A DNA stretch of 64,000 nucleotides. It comes from Anaerolineales bacterium UBA5195 (GTDB lineage: Bacteria; Chloroflexota; Anaerolineae; Anaerolineales; Villigracilaceae). A model generated the notes under the pieces. That model did not search any database. It saw only the letters and a list, made by a program, of their open reading frames with translations, and had not been told where the DNA came from. Each line of letters begins with the position of its first letter. Within the stretch, counting starts at the first letter, position 1. The DNA lies in NCBI GenBank assembly GCA_002412925.1, contig DHVZ01000087.1:62001-126000 (forward strand). The letters run 5' to 3'. This document shows, in pieces, positions 25,821-34,929 of this stretch. A program made the translations under genes and the position numbers.

Positions 25821-27112
25821 TGGCGTCCGGGTTGTAGCGGCTCGTCGCCTGCAAACACTTGCTGGACGCGCTGTCCGGGTGGATTCTCGATTTTGATATA
25901 GGCGTTGAAACCGAGACCACGCTTGACGTACCCACCCATCTGGTCGTACGGGTCGCGTGCAAACGTTCGCTCCAGGTTTTCTTCCAACAGCGCAACAATT
26001 TCCTCGCCCGTCAGCTCGACCGTTGAGATGGGCGGATTCATCGGGATCATGTTGTAGAGGTCATTCAGCGTCACCTCTCCGGGAATGATGGGTGCGCCAA
26101 AGCGCCAGCCGTTCGAGAATGCCAATTGCGCGCCCGTGCTTTCCAGTAATGCCTGCAGCAGGAAATTGTCCATTGTTGTTTCCAGCATGGTGGCTCGGTT
26201 GAGCGCAGTCGCCGTTTCACCCACAACCGTGGATAATTCTTTTTGATAAAGCGCGAGCACTTGGCGGATAAGGTCATCTATTGCTGGATCGGGATTTATA
26301 TTGGCTTCTACCTCGATTAGTTGGTGTCGGTAGTCAACGACATGTCCCCCGACAATTTCCAGATCCAGGCGCCCCAGGAAAGAACCGTGGCAACCTGACT
26401 GGATTACCAACGTTTTTCCCTGGATGACCGGTGTATACAGGCGGTGATGGGTGTGGCCGCTCAAGCAGACATCGATACCCTTCACCTCCGACAACAGCTT
26501 CATCTCCTGGGGAAACCCGAGGTGGGAGATGAGGACAACCAGGTCTACCTTCTCCTGGGTGCGCAGAACATCGATGATCGCAGGGAGTTCTTCTCGCCCG
26601 AGGGTGAAGTCCACTCCTTCGCTGAAGGAGGGCGGCATGGTCTTGCCCACAATATTGGAGGCGATCCCCACAAGACCAACCCGTAACCCGCCGATTTCCT
26701 TCACGCTATATGGTGGAAAAAGCCGCTCCTGGGTGGCTTGATCGTAGATATTGATTGCCAGCATCGGATAGTTGAGTTGTGCTGCGCGTTGCTTGAAGGT
26801 CTCGGGACCATAAGCAAATTCCCAATGGGCCGTCATGGCATCGAGGCCCAACGAATTCAAAACCGGGATCATTGCCTCTCCCTGCGTACTCTGGGCAGGG
26901 TACGTCCCCTGGAGGGTATCGCCGCAATCACAAAAGAGCGTGCGCTCCTGGCTCTCAACCCGAATCCGCTTTACGATGGTGGCGATGCGGGCATACCCTC
27001 CCGCAGGACGATAGACTGCCTGACCACCCTGCCAAAACATCTCCTGGTGTAGATCAAAATAGGCATGGCTATCGTTCAGTTGAATGACAGTCAGCGACGT
27101 TCTATTTGCCAT
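25664..27112 (-). CDS. 5'-nucleotidase-family metallophosphoesterase
   Basis: The 482-residue protein has a calcineurin-like metallophosphoesterase domain with metal ligands in LNDSHAYFD, CGDTLQG, SHLG and SGHTHHRLY, followed by the 5'-nucleotidase C-terminal domain (LLQALLESTGAQLAFSNGWR and TLNDLYNMIPMNPP). The usual GNHE is replaced by TAHWEFAYG, as in SoxB and related proteins where Asn is retained or altered. No signal peptide is seen. It could act on nucleotides or on another phospho- or sulfo-ester. It follows the flavoprotein gene by 44 bp. Confidence 0.85.
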   Translation of the reverse strand: MANRTSLTVIQLNDSHAYFDLHQEMFWQGGQAVYRPAGGYARIATIVKRIRVESQERTLFCDCGDTLQGTYPAQSTQGEAMIPVLNSLGLDAMTAHWEFAYGPETFKQRAAQLNYPMLAINIYDQATQERLFPPYSVKEIGGLRVGLVGIASNIVGKTMPPSFSEGVDFTLGREELPAIIDVLRTQEKVDLVVLISHLGFPQEMKLLSEVKGIDVCLSGHTHHRLYTPVIQGKTLVIQSGCHGSFLGRLDLEIVGGHVVDYRHQLIEVEANINPDPAIDDLIRQVLALYQKELSTVVGETATALNRATMLETTMDNFLLQALLESTGAQLAFSNGWRFGAPIIPGEVTLNDLYNMIPMNPPISTVELTGEEIVALLEENLERTFARDPYDQMGGYVKRGLGFNAYIKIENPPGQRVQQVFAGDEPLQPGRHYPTAFVTEQGVAHKYGRNRQQHTERSIEALKAYLIRHRPLHAELRGTFIAV

Positions 27113-27156
27113 TTTCCATATTCCTTGTATTACGCCTATTCCTGGTTAGCGTGCGC

Positions 27157-28530
27157 TTAAAGTTGACTGGCAGCTGAGCGAACGGCTTCAGTCATCGTCG
27201 GATACGGCAGCATTGCCTCTGCCACCATCTTGACCGTCAAGCCAAAGCGCATGGCGTAGACTACCGGCGCAATCAGCTCGCCGGCGTTTGCTCCCAGGAT
27301 GTGCCCGCCCAGGATTTTTCCTTTTGCATCTGCCAGGAGTTTGACACTGCCAAAGGTCTGGTCGTTGGTGATTGCACGGTCGAGTTTGTCGAAGTTGGCG
27401 CGTCCTACACGGTACTTAATCCCGGCCTCTTGTAAATCGGCCTCCGATTGGCCGACCCTGGCGAGTTCGGGATCGGTAAATGTCACCCAGGGGATGAGGC
27501 TGTCATCGAAGGCGCGCGGCGTTTTGGCAAACGCATTGCGTGCCGCCAATTTACCTTGACGGGACGCCACATGCGTGAATTGATATTTGCTGGTAATGTC
27601 GCCTGCCGCCCAGATATGGGGCACATTCGTGCGCAAACTCACGTTGGTGGGGATGCCCTCCGCCGTAAAATGAACCCCGGCGGCTTCAAGATTAAGGGTA
27701 TCCAACGCGGGTCTTCGCCCGGTAGCAACCAATAATTGATCAGTTACAAGATCCTCTTCCCTGCCATTCTGGTCGCGGATATGGATGTGTTTGCCATGCT
27801 GATCGCTTTTTCCGCAGCGCATCTCCGTGCCGAATTCCAGCCGGATGCCTTCTGCGCCAAGCTGGTCACAGAGCGCCAGTGCCAATTCGCGATCTTCGCG
27901 CGGCAAGGGCTGTTGGCTGCGCTCAAGCACTACTACCTGCACACCGAAGCGGCTGAACATCTGGGCGAACTCCAAACCAATCGGGCCGCCACCGAGCACC
28001 ACCAGGCGCTCAGGCAGTTTGGGCAGCGAGACGGCTTCTTCATTGGTGATGTAGCCGGTCTGTGAAAGACCTTCAATTTCAGGGATAGCGGGGATGGTGC
28101 CAGTGGCAATAATGAAACGTTTGCCCTGCAAGGTTTTCTCATCCACGCGGATCTCGTGCGCTGAACTGAAGCTGGCTTCGCCCATGAACAGGTCAATGCC
28201 TTGCGCCGCGATGCCTGCGTTCGCCTGGGCAAGTGTGCCCCCGCGAATGGTCTCAATTACCTTGCGCACATGCGCCTGCACTTTCTTCCAATCTGCCGTG
28301 GCTTGTGGAAAGATCAGCCCCAGGTTGGAAGCATGCTGTGCATGGTAAAGCAAGTGGGCTGTGTGCAAAAGCGTTTTGGTTGGATCACAACCATAGTTTA
28401 GACAGGTGCCGCCAAGTTTGTCACGTTCAATTAACGCAACGCGCTTGCCCATTTTTACGGCGTTGTTAGCCGCTGTGCTGCCCGCGCCGCCAGCGCCAAT
28501 CACAATTAGATCATATTCGTTTTTAGCCAT
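27157..28530 (-). CDS. Pyridine nucleotide-disulfide oxidoreductase (mercuric reductase/lipoamide dehydrogenase-like)
   Basis: The 457-residue flavoprotein has the FAD dinucleotide site VIGAGGAGSTAANNAV, the redox disulfide in GGTCLNYGCDPTK, the NAD(P) site VVLGGGPIGLEFAQ and a dimer domain ending PTMTEAVR. The active-site His usually seen in HPT is here YPTMTEA, so lipoamide reduction is unlikely. No heavy-metal-binding domain is present. It probably reduces a small disulfide or a metal ion. It begins about 210 bp after the CysS-like gene and is likely co-transcribed with the nucleotidase. Confidence 0.88.
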   Translation of the reverse strand: MAKNEYDLIVIGAGGAGSTAANNAVKMGKRVALIERDKLGGTCLNYGCDPTKTLLHTAHLLYHAQHASNLGLIFPQATADWKKVQAHVRKVIETIRGGTLAQANAGIAAQGIDLFMGEASFSSAHEIRVDEKTLQGKRFIIATGTIPAIPEIEGLSQTGYITNEEAVSLPKLPERLVVLGGGPIGLEFAQMFSRFGVQVVVLERSQQPLPREDRELALALCDQLGAEGIRLEFGTEMRCGKSDQHGKHIHIRDQNGREEDLVTDQLLVATGRRPALDTLNLEAAGVHFTAEGIPTNVSLRTNVPHIWAAGDITSKYQFTHVASRQGKLAARNAFAKTPRAFDDSLIPWVTFTDPELARVGQSEADLQEAGIKYRVGRANFDKLDRAITNDQTFGSVKLLADAKGKILGGHILGANAGELIAPVVYAMRFGLTVKMVAEAMLPYPTMTEAVRSAASQL

Positions 28531-28743
28531 GTATACCTCCGATCACCATTTGTCCTCATCTTGTCAGAAAACGAGGACTACCAGGCCACTTTCCTTGAAA
28601 GGACCCAGATGGGCAGCCTCCTTGCTGGTCAGCAACGCTTGCGTATCCCAAAACCCGTTGCTTCTCCTGCCAACCAAGCGTTGAAGATGACCTTTTCCAC
28701 CAATATCCTGGCAACGAAATGTACTGAATTCTTCCTGTGGTGT

Positions 28744-29988
28744 TCATCTCTTTTTCGCATTCCAACCTTTTACCACCCGCTCATCAGGAGTACCAGATCC
28801 GAGTGTGAGACCGAAGACCAGGCTGTATTTTCGCAGCATTTCCTGGGCCTCCTTTACGTCACGCTGGCCTTTGCCAGCCTCCAGGATTCCGTGGGCCAGA
28901 TCTTGTAAAGCGTGCACCGCGCCTGGGGTTCCCAGGTCATTTTCCATCGACTCGCGGAATGCATTTACAGATTTCGTCGGGCTAAAAGAGGCATTCTTTC
29001 CGCTTTCTACCCGCACGGCCTGGCTGAGGGCGTGCGCCAACTCCTGGAATTTATTCAAATCCTTTTCATCGTAGGACCAGGCCTGACGATAATGATGAGA
29101 GCCCAGGTACAGGCGCAGGGCATCGGGCGAATAGGTAGCCAGGAGGCTGTCGACCATCACCAGGTTCCCCAGGGACTTGCTCATTTTCTCCCCCTGGTAG
29201 CCTACCATGGCTGTATGCATCCAGGTACGAACGTACGGGTCCTGGCCTGAGACCGGTTTTACCTGTGCAAGCTCACACTCGTGGTGGGGGAAACAAAGAT
29301 CCAGCCCGCCTCCATGGATGTCCACCGTTTTTCCCAGGAATTGGGTTGCCATGGTGGAGCACTCGATATGCCAGCCCGGCCGGCCTGCTCCCCAGGGGCT
29401 TTCCCAGGCTGGCTCTCCGGGCGCCTGGGCTTGCCAGAGCACGAAATCTAAAGGATCTCGTTTGTTTGGATCATCTGGCCGGTTGCCGCGTTGATTGGCA
29501 ACCGGCAGCATCTCACTGTGCGGAAGGTGGCTGAGCTGTCCGAACTCGGGATAACGACTAACTTCGTAATACACACTACCATTCTTGACATAGGCGACAC
29601 CCGCGTTGATTAACTCTTCGACAGAATGAATGATTTCCGCAATGACATCCGTAGCATGCGGAAAATAATCGGGCGGGCGGACATTGAGAGCGATCATGTC
29701 ATCGATATAATGATCCGTCCAGCGGTTGCCCAACTCGCGCCAGTCTTCACCGGTTTCTTGCGCTTTTTTCAAAATATCATCGTCAATATCTGTCACATTT
29801 TGAGCATAACGGACCCGGACGCCTTTCAGCTCCAGGTAGCGAATGAGCTGGTCATAGGCGGTATAAGTAAAAGCATGCCCAACGTGAGTTGTGTCATAAG
29901 GGGTAATGCCGCAAACATACAACCTTACTTCAGGTTCTCGCAAGGAAAATTCTTCAATTGTTTGAGTTTTTGAGTTGTACAGATTCAT
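28744..29988 (-). CDS. Cysteinyl-tRNA synthetase / MshC-like cysteine ligase
   Basis: The 414-residue class I ligase has zinc Cys26 in VCGITPYD, a HIGH-type motif HVGH (35-38), IECSTMA, PHHECELAQ and KMSKS. Standard CysS has CGPTVYD, while MshC (mycothiol synthesis) has CGITPYDATHLGHA. This protein has the MshC-like form and MshC-like length, lacking most of the anticodon domain. In Chloroflexota this form is often annotated as CysS. ATG 29988 is preceded by GGAAAAAACG and overlaps the stop of an upstream gene fragment (ATGA). Whether it charges tRNA or a sugar amine is open. Confidence 0.85.
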   Translation of the reverse strand: MNLYNSKTQTIEEFSLREPEVRLYVCGITPYDTTHVGHAFTYTAYDQLIRYLELKGVRVRYAQNVTDIDDDILKKAQETGEDWRELGNRWTDHYIDDMIALNVRPPDYFPHATDVIAEIIHSVEELINAGVAYVKNGSVYYEVSRYPEFGQLSHLPHSEMLPVANQRGNRPDDPNKRDPLDFVLWQAQAPGEPAWESPWGAGRPGWHIECSTMATQFLGKTVDIHGGGLDLCFPHHECELAQVKPVSGQDPYVRTWMHTAMVGYQGEKMSKSLGNLVMVDSLLATYSPDALRLYLGSHHYRQAWSYDEKDLNKFQELAHALSQAVRVESGKNASFSPTKSVNAFRESMENDLGTPGAVHALQDLAHGILEAGKGQRDVKEAQEMLRKYSLVFGLTLGSGTPDERVVKGWNAKKR

Positions 29989-30173
29989 CGTTTTTTCCAA
30001 TCGATTGAATCAATAGGACGGCCCGCCGCACGCGCCAACGCTCGCTGCACCCGCTGGGCGCCTTCGGCGAGAGTCATGCCGGACAGCATCCCCGAGAGAA
30101 CCTCGCCCAGATAGATGCATGAAAGGCCGGCCAGCGCCAGATTGGCAAGGGATCTTTCTAAAAAGTAGCCTTT
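29985..30173 (-). pseudogene. C-terminal fragment of an unidentified gene upstream of the cysteine ligase
   Basis: The frame ends SLANLALAGLSCIYLGEVL, MTLAEGAQRVQRALARA and PIDSIDWKKR, with its TGA overlapping the ligase ATG, as in a coupled operon. Upstream, the frame enters a perfect hairpin at 30150-30185 and meets a stop at 30174-30176. There is no start codon with a ribosome-binding site for a sensible length. The family is not recognised. Confidence 0.5.
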
Positions 30174-30185
30174 TTAGAAAGATCC
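30150..30185. repeat. Perfect 16-bp inverted repeat at a gene break
   Basis: GGATCTTTCTAAAAAG (30150-30165) and CTTTTTAGAAAGATCC (30170-30185) are separated by TAGC. It lies exactly where the upstream gene fragment loses its frame. It might be a fold-back joint, an assembly joint or a terminator. Confidence 0.65.
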
Positions 30186-30395
30186 ACGCATCAATGGGCT
30201 AAATTGAGCTTTTACCCGTCAGTATCATGCCGGGAGCAAGTCCTCCAGTTGATGAATTTAAACCTTTGATGAATTAGTTTGTCTCAATACTACGCGCCAT
30301 TAGCTGGCGTTTTGCAAGGCAAATTCCCAGCTGATCAGTTTGTCAAGCACAGCATTGGCATAGTCGACGCGCAGGTTTTGATAATCCAGTTGAAA

Positions 30396-30680
30396 AGCTG
30401 TCCCAATTTACGCCGGCGCTCAGGACAGCCTTGGTGCACCGGATTTCATTCTGTCGTTTGGCCAGGTAACATCTCCAGGTGCAAAAGCGCGAGACCACAA
30501 AAATACGGCATTTTCGCACAGACCCAGGCATCTCATCCTGACGGATAAAATAGTTCGGTCTCGGCAGAGAACGCAACTTGCAGATGAGGCGTTCAGACGG
30601 CTATTGACGACAATGACCAGAGCTGTTAATTTAGCTTTTCAGAGTTATTCCAGATCCAGCGTGGCGCCCTGAAGACTAAA
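30396..30680 (-). pseudogene. Response-regulator relic, copy A
   Basis: On the minus strand the stretch aligns with 35200-35505: both share GCTGTCCCAATTTACGCCGG, the GACAGCCTTGGTGCACCGGA block, and TTATTCCAGA near the far end. Copy B still encodes EADGFISKGEMPEH, the end of a receiver domain. Copy A is more decayed, with frameshifts and stops. The rest of 30186-30395 has no gene. Confidence 0.55.
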
Positions 30681-30737
30681 CTCTGATTTGCCGCCAAGAA
30701 CATTCGACATAAACATTCTTGGCGTTTGGTATCGGCT

Positions 30738-30829
30738 AAATTGCGTGGGTCATACATTTATCCTACAACGAACACACCCCGGCCACATCCATCAACTGGG
30801 GAGTGTCTGTCTCCACCACTTGGGGGAGC
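30738..30829 (-). repeat. Hairpin leader repeat, copy 1
   Basis: Shared elements with 31151-31238 and 35517-35609 are TTATCCTACAA-like sequence, a hairpin whose loop contains CATCCAT, and CCACTTGGGGGAG. On the minus strand it leads into the response-regulator relic A. Confidence 0.65.
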
Positions 30830-30911
30830 TATTATCTACAAAAAGCTGGTTGAATTCATTCTCTCATCTGCGTCATTTGGGCGAGAAATAAATCACAAAG
30901 TTGCCAGTCTC

Positions 30912-31124
30912 TCAACCCAGGATAATTTCCGAATAATGCGCACTCATTTCTGCTTCGGCTTTCTCTTTGGTATATCCATAACGCTCTTGAAGAATCCCAA
31001 TGAACTCTTTGCGCTGGATGCCATCTCTACTGGGTTGGTGTTGATTATCGCTGCGTTTATCCAGGCGTGTGCGAATTTCGCTGAAAAAATTTTTCCACTT
31101 TCCTCCAACAACCTCTATCGTCAT
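30912..31124 (-). CDS. CsbD-like small protein
   Basis: The 70-residue protein begins MTIEVVGGKWKNFF and ends with FIGILQERYGYTKEKAEAEM. The GKWK start and the YGYT(K/R)E(K/R)A end are shared with the CsbD-like protein at 34930. CsbD proteins are small, charged, stress-induced and of unknown function. ATG 31124 follows AGGAGAGAAGCC. The hairpin leader repeat copy 2 lies immediately upstream. Confidence 0.7.
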   Translation of the reverse strand: MTIEVVGGKWKNFFSEIRTRLDKRSDNQHQPSRDGIQRKEFIGILQERYGYTKEKAEAEMSAHYSEIILG

Positions 31125-31150
31125 GGCTTCTCTCCTGAAAATCCTGTAAA

Positions 31151-31238
31151 CAAATGTGTAGTACATTTACCTTACAACAAACACATCCAGCTCGCATCCA
31201 TCGACTGGAGAGTATTGATCTCCGCCACTCGGGGGAGA
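31151..31238 (-). repeat. Hairpin leader repeat, copy 2
   Basis: Elements TTTACCTTACAACAAACACA, CGCATCCATCGACTGGAGAG and CTCCGCCACTCGGGGGAG match copies 1 and 3. On the minus strand it ends 27 bp before the CsbD-like start codon, so it is the leader or promoter of that gene. Confidence 0.65.
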
Positions 31239-31317
31239 AACAAGCTGTAAACAAACCATGATCGCAACCTCGATCACGGCTGGGCGTCTACGGCGTCAGC
31301 CAGAATTCCCCCGATCA

Positions 31318-32880
31318 TCAGCGCAGTTGGATAAATGCGGCTTTAACTTCTTCGACAGTCACCAGCCGGCTGCCATCGCTATGTTCAAGTTGGCCGCTTT
31401 TTGCTTTTTCTACGGCGATATCCTGGATTTTTAGTCTGCGTTCCACTGCCTCTTTAAGTAGTTCAGCACCCTGGCGATAACCGATCAACGGGTTCAGCGC
31501 GGTCACTACGATTGGGTTCAGCGCCAGCCAGCCTTCGGCTTTTTCCCGGTTTGCAGTCAGGCCATGCACCGCGCGCTCAGTGAAGACTTGTACCGAAGCG
31601 ATCGTGATCTGCAGCATCTCGAACAGGTTATAGGCAATCACAGGCATCATGACGTTCAGTTCAAGCTGCCCGGCCTGGGATGCCAGGGCGACAGTCGTGT
31701 CACAACCGATCACCTGGAACATGACCATGTCAAGCATCTCTGCCATCACCGGGTTGACCTTCCCCGGCATAATGCTCGAGCCGGGTTGCACTGCCGGTAA
31801 GTGGATTTCATCCAGCCCGGTGGTTGGTCCCGAAGCCAGCAACCGAAAATCGTTGGCAATCCGGATCAGGGTCAGGGCCAGCGTCCGCAGCGAGGCTGAG
31901 AATGCAGCCGCATCGGCCATCGATTGCATCGATTCAAAGAGATTGTCGGATTCATACAACTGGATGCCGGTTAATTCAGAAAGCTTTTTAACCATTCGAG
32001 CATGAAACTCAGGGTGAGCATTCAGCCCCGACCCGACCGCTGTGCCGCCAATCCCCAGGCGTCTCAGACCCTCCGCCGCAAACCGAATGCGCTCCGCATC
32101 CCGCTCGACAGCTCTGGCATATGCGCCGAATTCCTGTCCCAGGCGAATCGGAACAGCATCCTGCAAATGGGTGCGCCCCGATTTGACAATCTCATCGAAC
32201 TCGCTGGCTTTGGCGTTTAATTCAACAGTCAGTTTTTCTAGCGCAGTGAGCAGTTCATCCAAACGCCACAAACATCCCAGCCGAATGGCGGTTGGGATGG
32301 TGTCGTTGGTGGATTGGGCCATGTTGACATCGTCATTGGGTTGGACGCGATATTCCCCCAGTTTGCCACCCAGGAGTTGGGTGGCGCGGTTGGCAATGAC
32401 TTCATTGATGTTCATGTGATGGCTGGTTCCCGCACCCGCCTGGAACGGATCAACGACAAACTGCTCGTTCCACTTCCCATCAATGACTTCTTGCGCGGCT
32501 TGCACGATGGCACTCGCTTCTTCCACATCCAGCAACCCTAGATCCCGGTTGACCTCTGCCGCAGCTCTCTTGATCATGCCCATCGACCAGATAAAAGCGG
32601 GGCGAGGCTTGAGTCCAGAGATGGGGAAGTTCTCGATGGCACGCTGGGTCTGTGCGCCATACAGGGAGTTTTCGGAGACGAGCACCTCGCCAAGCGAGTC
32701 ACGTTCAATTCGGCATTCGCTAACTGGCGTAGTTGGATTGAGAAGCACGGGCTGGCTTGAGCGCAGGTCCAAAGTTGAAGCATTAATTTCAATGTTTGGG
32801 CCACCATCATCTTCCCAGCGCAATGTATTTTTGAGTTCAGCTTTGGTTTTGGGCTCTTTGGGCTTGATAGTTTCACTCAT
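31318..32880 (-). CDS. Aspartase/fumarase-family lyase (aspartate ammonia-lyase-like)
   Basis: The 520-residue protein has the family signature GSSIMPGKVNPV, the flexible loop that carries the catalytic Ser, plus SGRTHLQDAVP and NDDVNMAQSTNDT. The later AGQLELNVMMPVIAYN resembles aspartase more than fumarase, while GLNAHPEFHARM is fumarase-like, so the substrate is uncertain. GTSHHMNINEVIANRA replaces the usual TNMN. An N-terminal extension of about 50 residues is unusual. The active form is a homotetramer in the family. Confidence 0.88.
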   Translation of the reverse strand: MSETIKPKEPKTKAELKNTLRWEDDGGPNIEINASTLDLRSSQPVLLNPTTPVSECRIERDSLGEVLVSENSLYGAQTQRAIENFPISGLKPRPAFIWSMGMIKRAAAEVNRDLGLLDVEEASAIVQAAQEVIDGKWNEQFVVDPFQAGAGTSHHMNINEVIANRATQLLGGKLGEYRVQPNDDVNMAQSTNDTIPTAIRLGCLWRLDELLTALEKLTVELNAKASEFDEIVKSGRTHLQDAVPIRLGQEFGAYARAVERDAERIRFAAEGLRRLGIGGTAVGSGLNAHPEFHARMVKKLSELTGIQLYESDNLFESMQSMADAAAFSASLRTLALTLIRIANDFRLLASGPTTGLDEIHLPAVQPGSSIMPGKVNPVMAEMLDMVMFQVIGCDTTVALASQAGQLELNVMMPVIAYNLFEMLQITIASVQVFTERAVHGLTANREKAEGWLALNPIVVTALNPLIGYRQGAELLKEAVERRLKIQDIAVEKAKSGQLEHSDGSRLVTVEEVKAAFIQLR

Positions 32881-33002
32881 AATTTTTTCTCTCCAATCTA
32901 ATTACAGCCTGACCGCTTGCTCTCTACTGGCCGGCCGTAAACTTTTCGCCAAAACAGCGGTGATTTGCGCGGGGCTTTGGTTTACGGATAGTTACCAACT
33001 TC

Positions 33003-33143
33003 TCAGCTGATTTTTTCTTTCGAATAATGCTCGTTCAGTTCGGATGCAGCTTTCTCTTTGGTGTACCCATAACGTTTTTGAAGCATCCCAACGAACTGTT
33101 CGCGCTGGCTGTTATTTAGCATGGGTTGATCATCGTTGATCAC
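33003..33143 (-). CDS. 46-residue CsbD-tail-like protein
   Basis: A GTG at 33143 follows AGGGAGAT. The product starts VINDDQPMLNNSQREQFVGM (Met at the start codon), then LQKRYGYTKEKAASELNEHY, and stops at TGA 33003-33005. It matches the C-terminal half of the CsbD-like protein at 30912 (YGYTKEKA and an acidic helix) but lacks the GKWK start. It may be an independent micro-protein or a truncated copy. Confidence 0.6.
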   Translation of the reverse strand: MINDDQPMLNNSQREQFVGMLQKRYGYTKEKAASELNEHYSKEKIS

Positions 33144-33253
33144 GGTTTATCTCCCTGTAACCTCATTCTTTGCCAATCCATCTTCTCGGTGATGATGAGG
33201 TAAAAAAGACAAAGCTTAAGTTTGATCCATTGGATTGGCATATATCTGTTAAA

Positions 33254-33784
33254 TTATGCTCTTTGGAGAATTTGATTAGGATTATGTTTGGTCGCGTACT
33301 CTGTCATTTGCTGGTTGAATTCCGCTTCATCCATAAATAAAACATCGGGAAGTGGTTGGTTTGGGGCATTCTTCAGCGCATCAATAGCCCCAGTTGCCTT
33401 TAAAAACTGATCCAGCCTTTGGTGCATGCTCGTGTGACCATCCTCGATGTCTATCGGGAATTCAGGTTGGCCCTTCTCGAGAATAAAGGTATAGCGGAGG
33501 CCATCGTTGGAGGAGCCTATCACCTGGACGTTCAATACTGTCGTCAAGTCATGCAACAAGCGCGGATCAAAGTAATCGCCCAACCAGGCTGTAGTGTGTT
33601 GGGTAATAAATTGGTTGTCTAGCACGCCAAACAGCGCGACCATGCCCGTTTCCGAATCCTGTATTAAGCGCCAGCGCTTAAACTGCGGCAACAAGCCCCA
33701 TTGAGACAGACAACTTGGTATCTGAGCGATGATTTTTTGCGCCCGGTTTATCAAATGATGTGGGTTAACTGTCTGAGTTATCAT
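33254..33784 (-). CDS. Protein of unknown function
   Basis: The 176-residue product is soluble, with no recognised motif. ATG 33784 follows AAGGGATGACA; longer starts up to 33883 would overlap the upstream gene by up to 68 bp. The central part reads VALFGVLDNQFITQHTTAWL and VQVIGSSNDGLRYTFILEKG. It sits between small hypothetical and CsbD-like genes of a stress-type cluster. No function is assigned. Confidence 0.65.
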   Translation of the reverse strand: MITQTVNPHHLINRAQKIIAQIPSCLSQWGLLPQFKRWRLIQDSETGMVALFGVLDNQFITQHTTAWLGDYFDPRLLHDLTTVLNVQVIGSSNDGLRYTFILEKGQPEFPIDIEDGHTSMHQRLDQFLKATGAIDALKNAPNQPLPDVLFMDEAEFNQQMTEYATKHNPNQILQRA

Positions 33785-33815
33785 TGTCATCCCTTGCATG
33801 GTGATTGACTTCAGC

Positions 33816-34136
33816 TCAGGGTTGCTGTCCGGGCTGGAGATATCGTTTGTCGACATCAAAGGCTTTAATGCCGGATTCGACATATCTGGGCATTTTCACA
33901 GAGTTGTCCCCCGGACACTCAGCCTGCTGTTTGCCAGGCATGATCTTCGAACAGGTGCGTTCATCGTCTGCGTTGTACGGGATGGCATCCTTCCATTCTG
34001 GATCGACATATTCTGCTTTTGTGGCAGCACACTCGAAGATATCAAATCGCGCCCGCGTAGCAGCTACGCGGGCATCTGATTCGTTTTCTGCCATCACGAA
34101 CAGAACGACTTTCACGCGATATAGTTTCTTTTCCAT
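33816..34136 (-). CDS. Protein of unknown function
   Basis: The 106-residue product starts MEKKLYRVKVVLFVMAENES after AAGGAGAAAAA, an excellent ribosome-binding site. It has a ferredoxin-like strand-helix start and two Cys (DIFECAATK and ERTCSKIMPG, with a later Cys in AECPG). No family is recognised. Confidence 0.65.
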   Translation of the reverse strand: MEKKLYRVKVVLFVMAENESDARVAATRARFDIFECAATKAEYVDPEWKDAIPYNADDERTCSKIMPGKQQAECPGDNSVKMPRYVESGIKAFDVDKRYLQPGQQP

Positions 34137-34277
34137 TTTTTCTCCTTATCATCCAGGCATGGTGATGATTTGTTCCAACGGCTGAATAAGACCATCATAT
34201 TCAGGATACATTTAATAAATTTCAAAGTGGCTAAAAGTTACTCGTTTCTGTGTTTGGGAATTACTCAACAGAAGGGA

Positions 34278-34709
34278 TTATTCATTCTTCGTTCTTTGGC
34301 TATAGGCAATATTGCGTTCGCCAGTTGTAGTTTGAGGCAGATTGACTGGCTCAACCGGGTTGTACAAGAGCAGCCAGACTACTTTTTCAATAACCGCGGC
34401 GAGCAAGGCATAGATCATCATTGCGAAAATGGAAGAGATTTCGAACACTACGCTGCCGGCCGTCGGTGAGATGATTGACCCGGTAATGGGGAACAGGAAC
34501 AGATAAGTGAAAGCGTAGATCAGGGAAACAATCGGGATATCGGGATTTGCACCAATGAACATCAGCCCAATCCGAATTGCTATCAGGGTTTCGAGTACGC
34601 CGAATAATAGCCAGATCAATTTAGATGCAGTAAAAGTAATCATGCGTTGTTCTCGTTCCACTTCTGGTTGTGCCGTTCTTCCATCTGATAATTGATTATC
34701 GTTTGACAT
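34278..34709 (-). CDS. YggT-like membrane protein
   Basis: The 143-residue protein has three or four TM helices. SKLIWLLFGVLETLIAIRIG and the following IYAFTYLFLFPITG resemble the YggT family of small membrane proteins. ATG 34709 is chosen (GGAAAG about 10 bp upstream); ATG 34718 is an alternative. It sits between the CsbD-like gene and the unknown pair, in a cluster with an envelope-stress look. Confidence 0.65.
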   Translation of the reverse strand: MSNDNQLSDGRTAQPEVEREQRMITFTASKLIWLLFGVLETLIAIRIGLMFIGANPDIPIVSLIYAFTYLFLFPITGSIISPTAGSVVFEISSIFAMMIYALLAAVIEKVVWLLLYNPVEPVNLPQTTTGERNIAYSQRTKNE

Positions 34710-34929
34710 TTTGACCATTCTTTCCGATTGTTCTTGGTAATTCAGTCTGGTGGTGCTATCCAAAACCAGTTTGTTTAGAGGCAGCGGTCATATCTCAACT
34801 TATTCGTTGCCTGGATAATCCCGTTGCGTTGGTAATTTATCTTGAAAATATTCATTTCTCCCTTGCGGTTAGCTTAATATTAATAACAACCCATTCTCAA
34901 TAAGAAGGGGTTTTGGACCACTTCATCGA

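Noticed and set aside
25664..27112. SoxB thiosulfohydrolase identity for the nucleotidase-family protein
   Set aside because: The overall family fits, but no other sox gene or signal peptide is present, so only the broad family is called.
30726..31250. Plus-strand frame of 174 codons
   Set aside because: It runs through two leader repeats and opposite a CsbD-like gene that has a strong ribosome-binding site.
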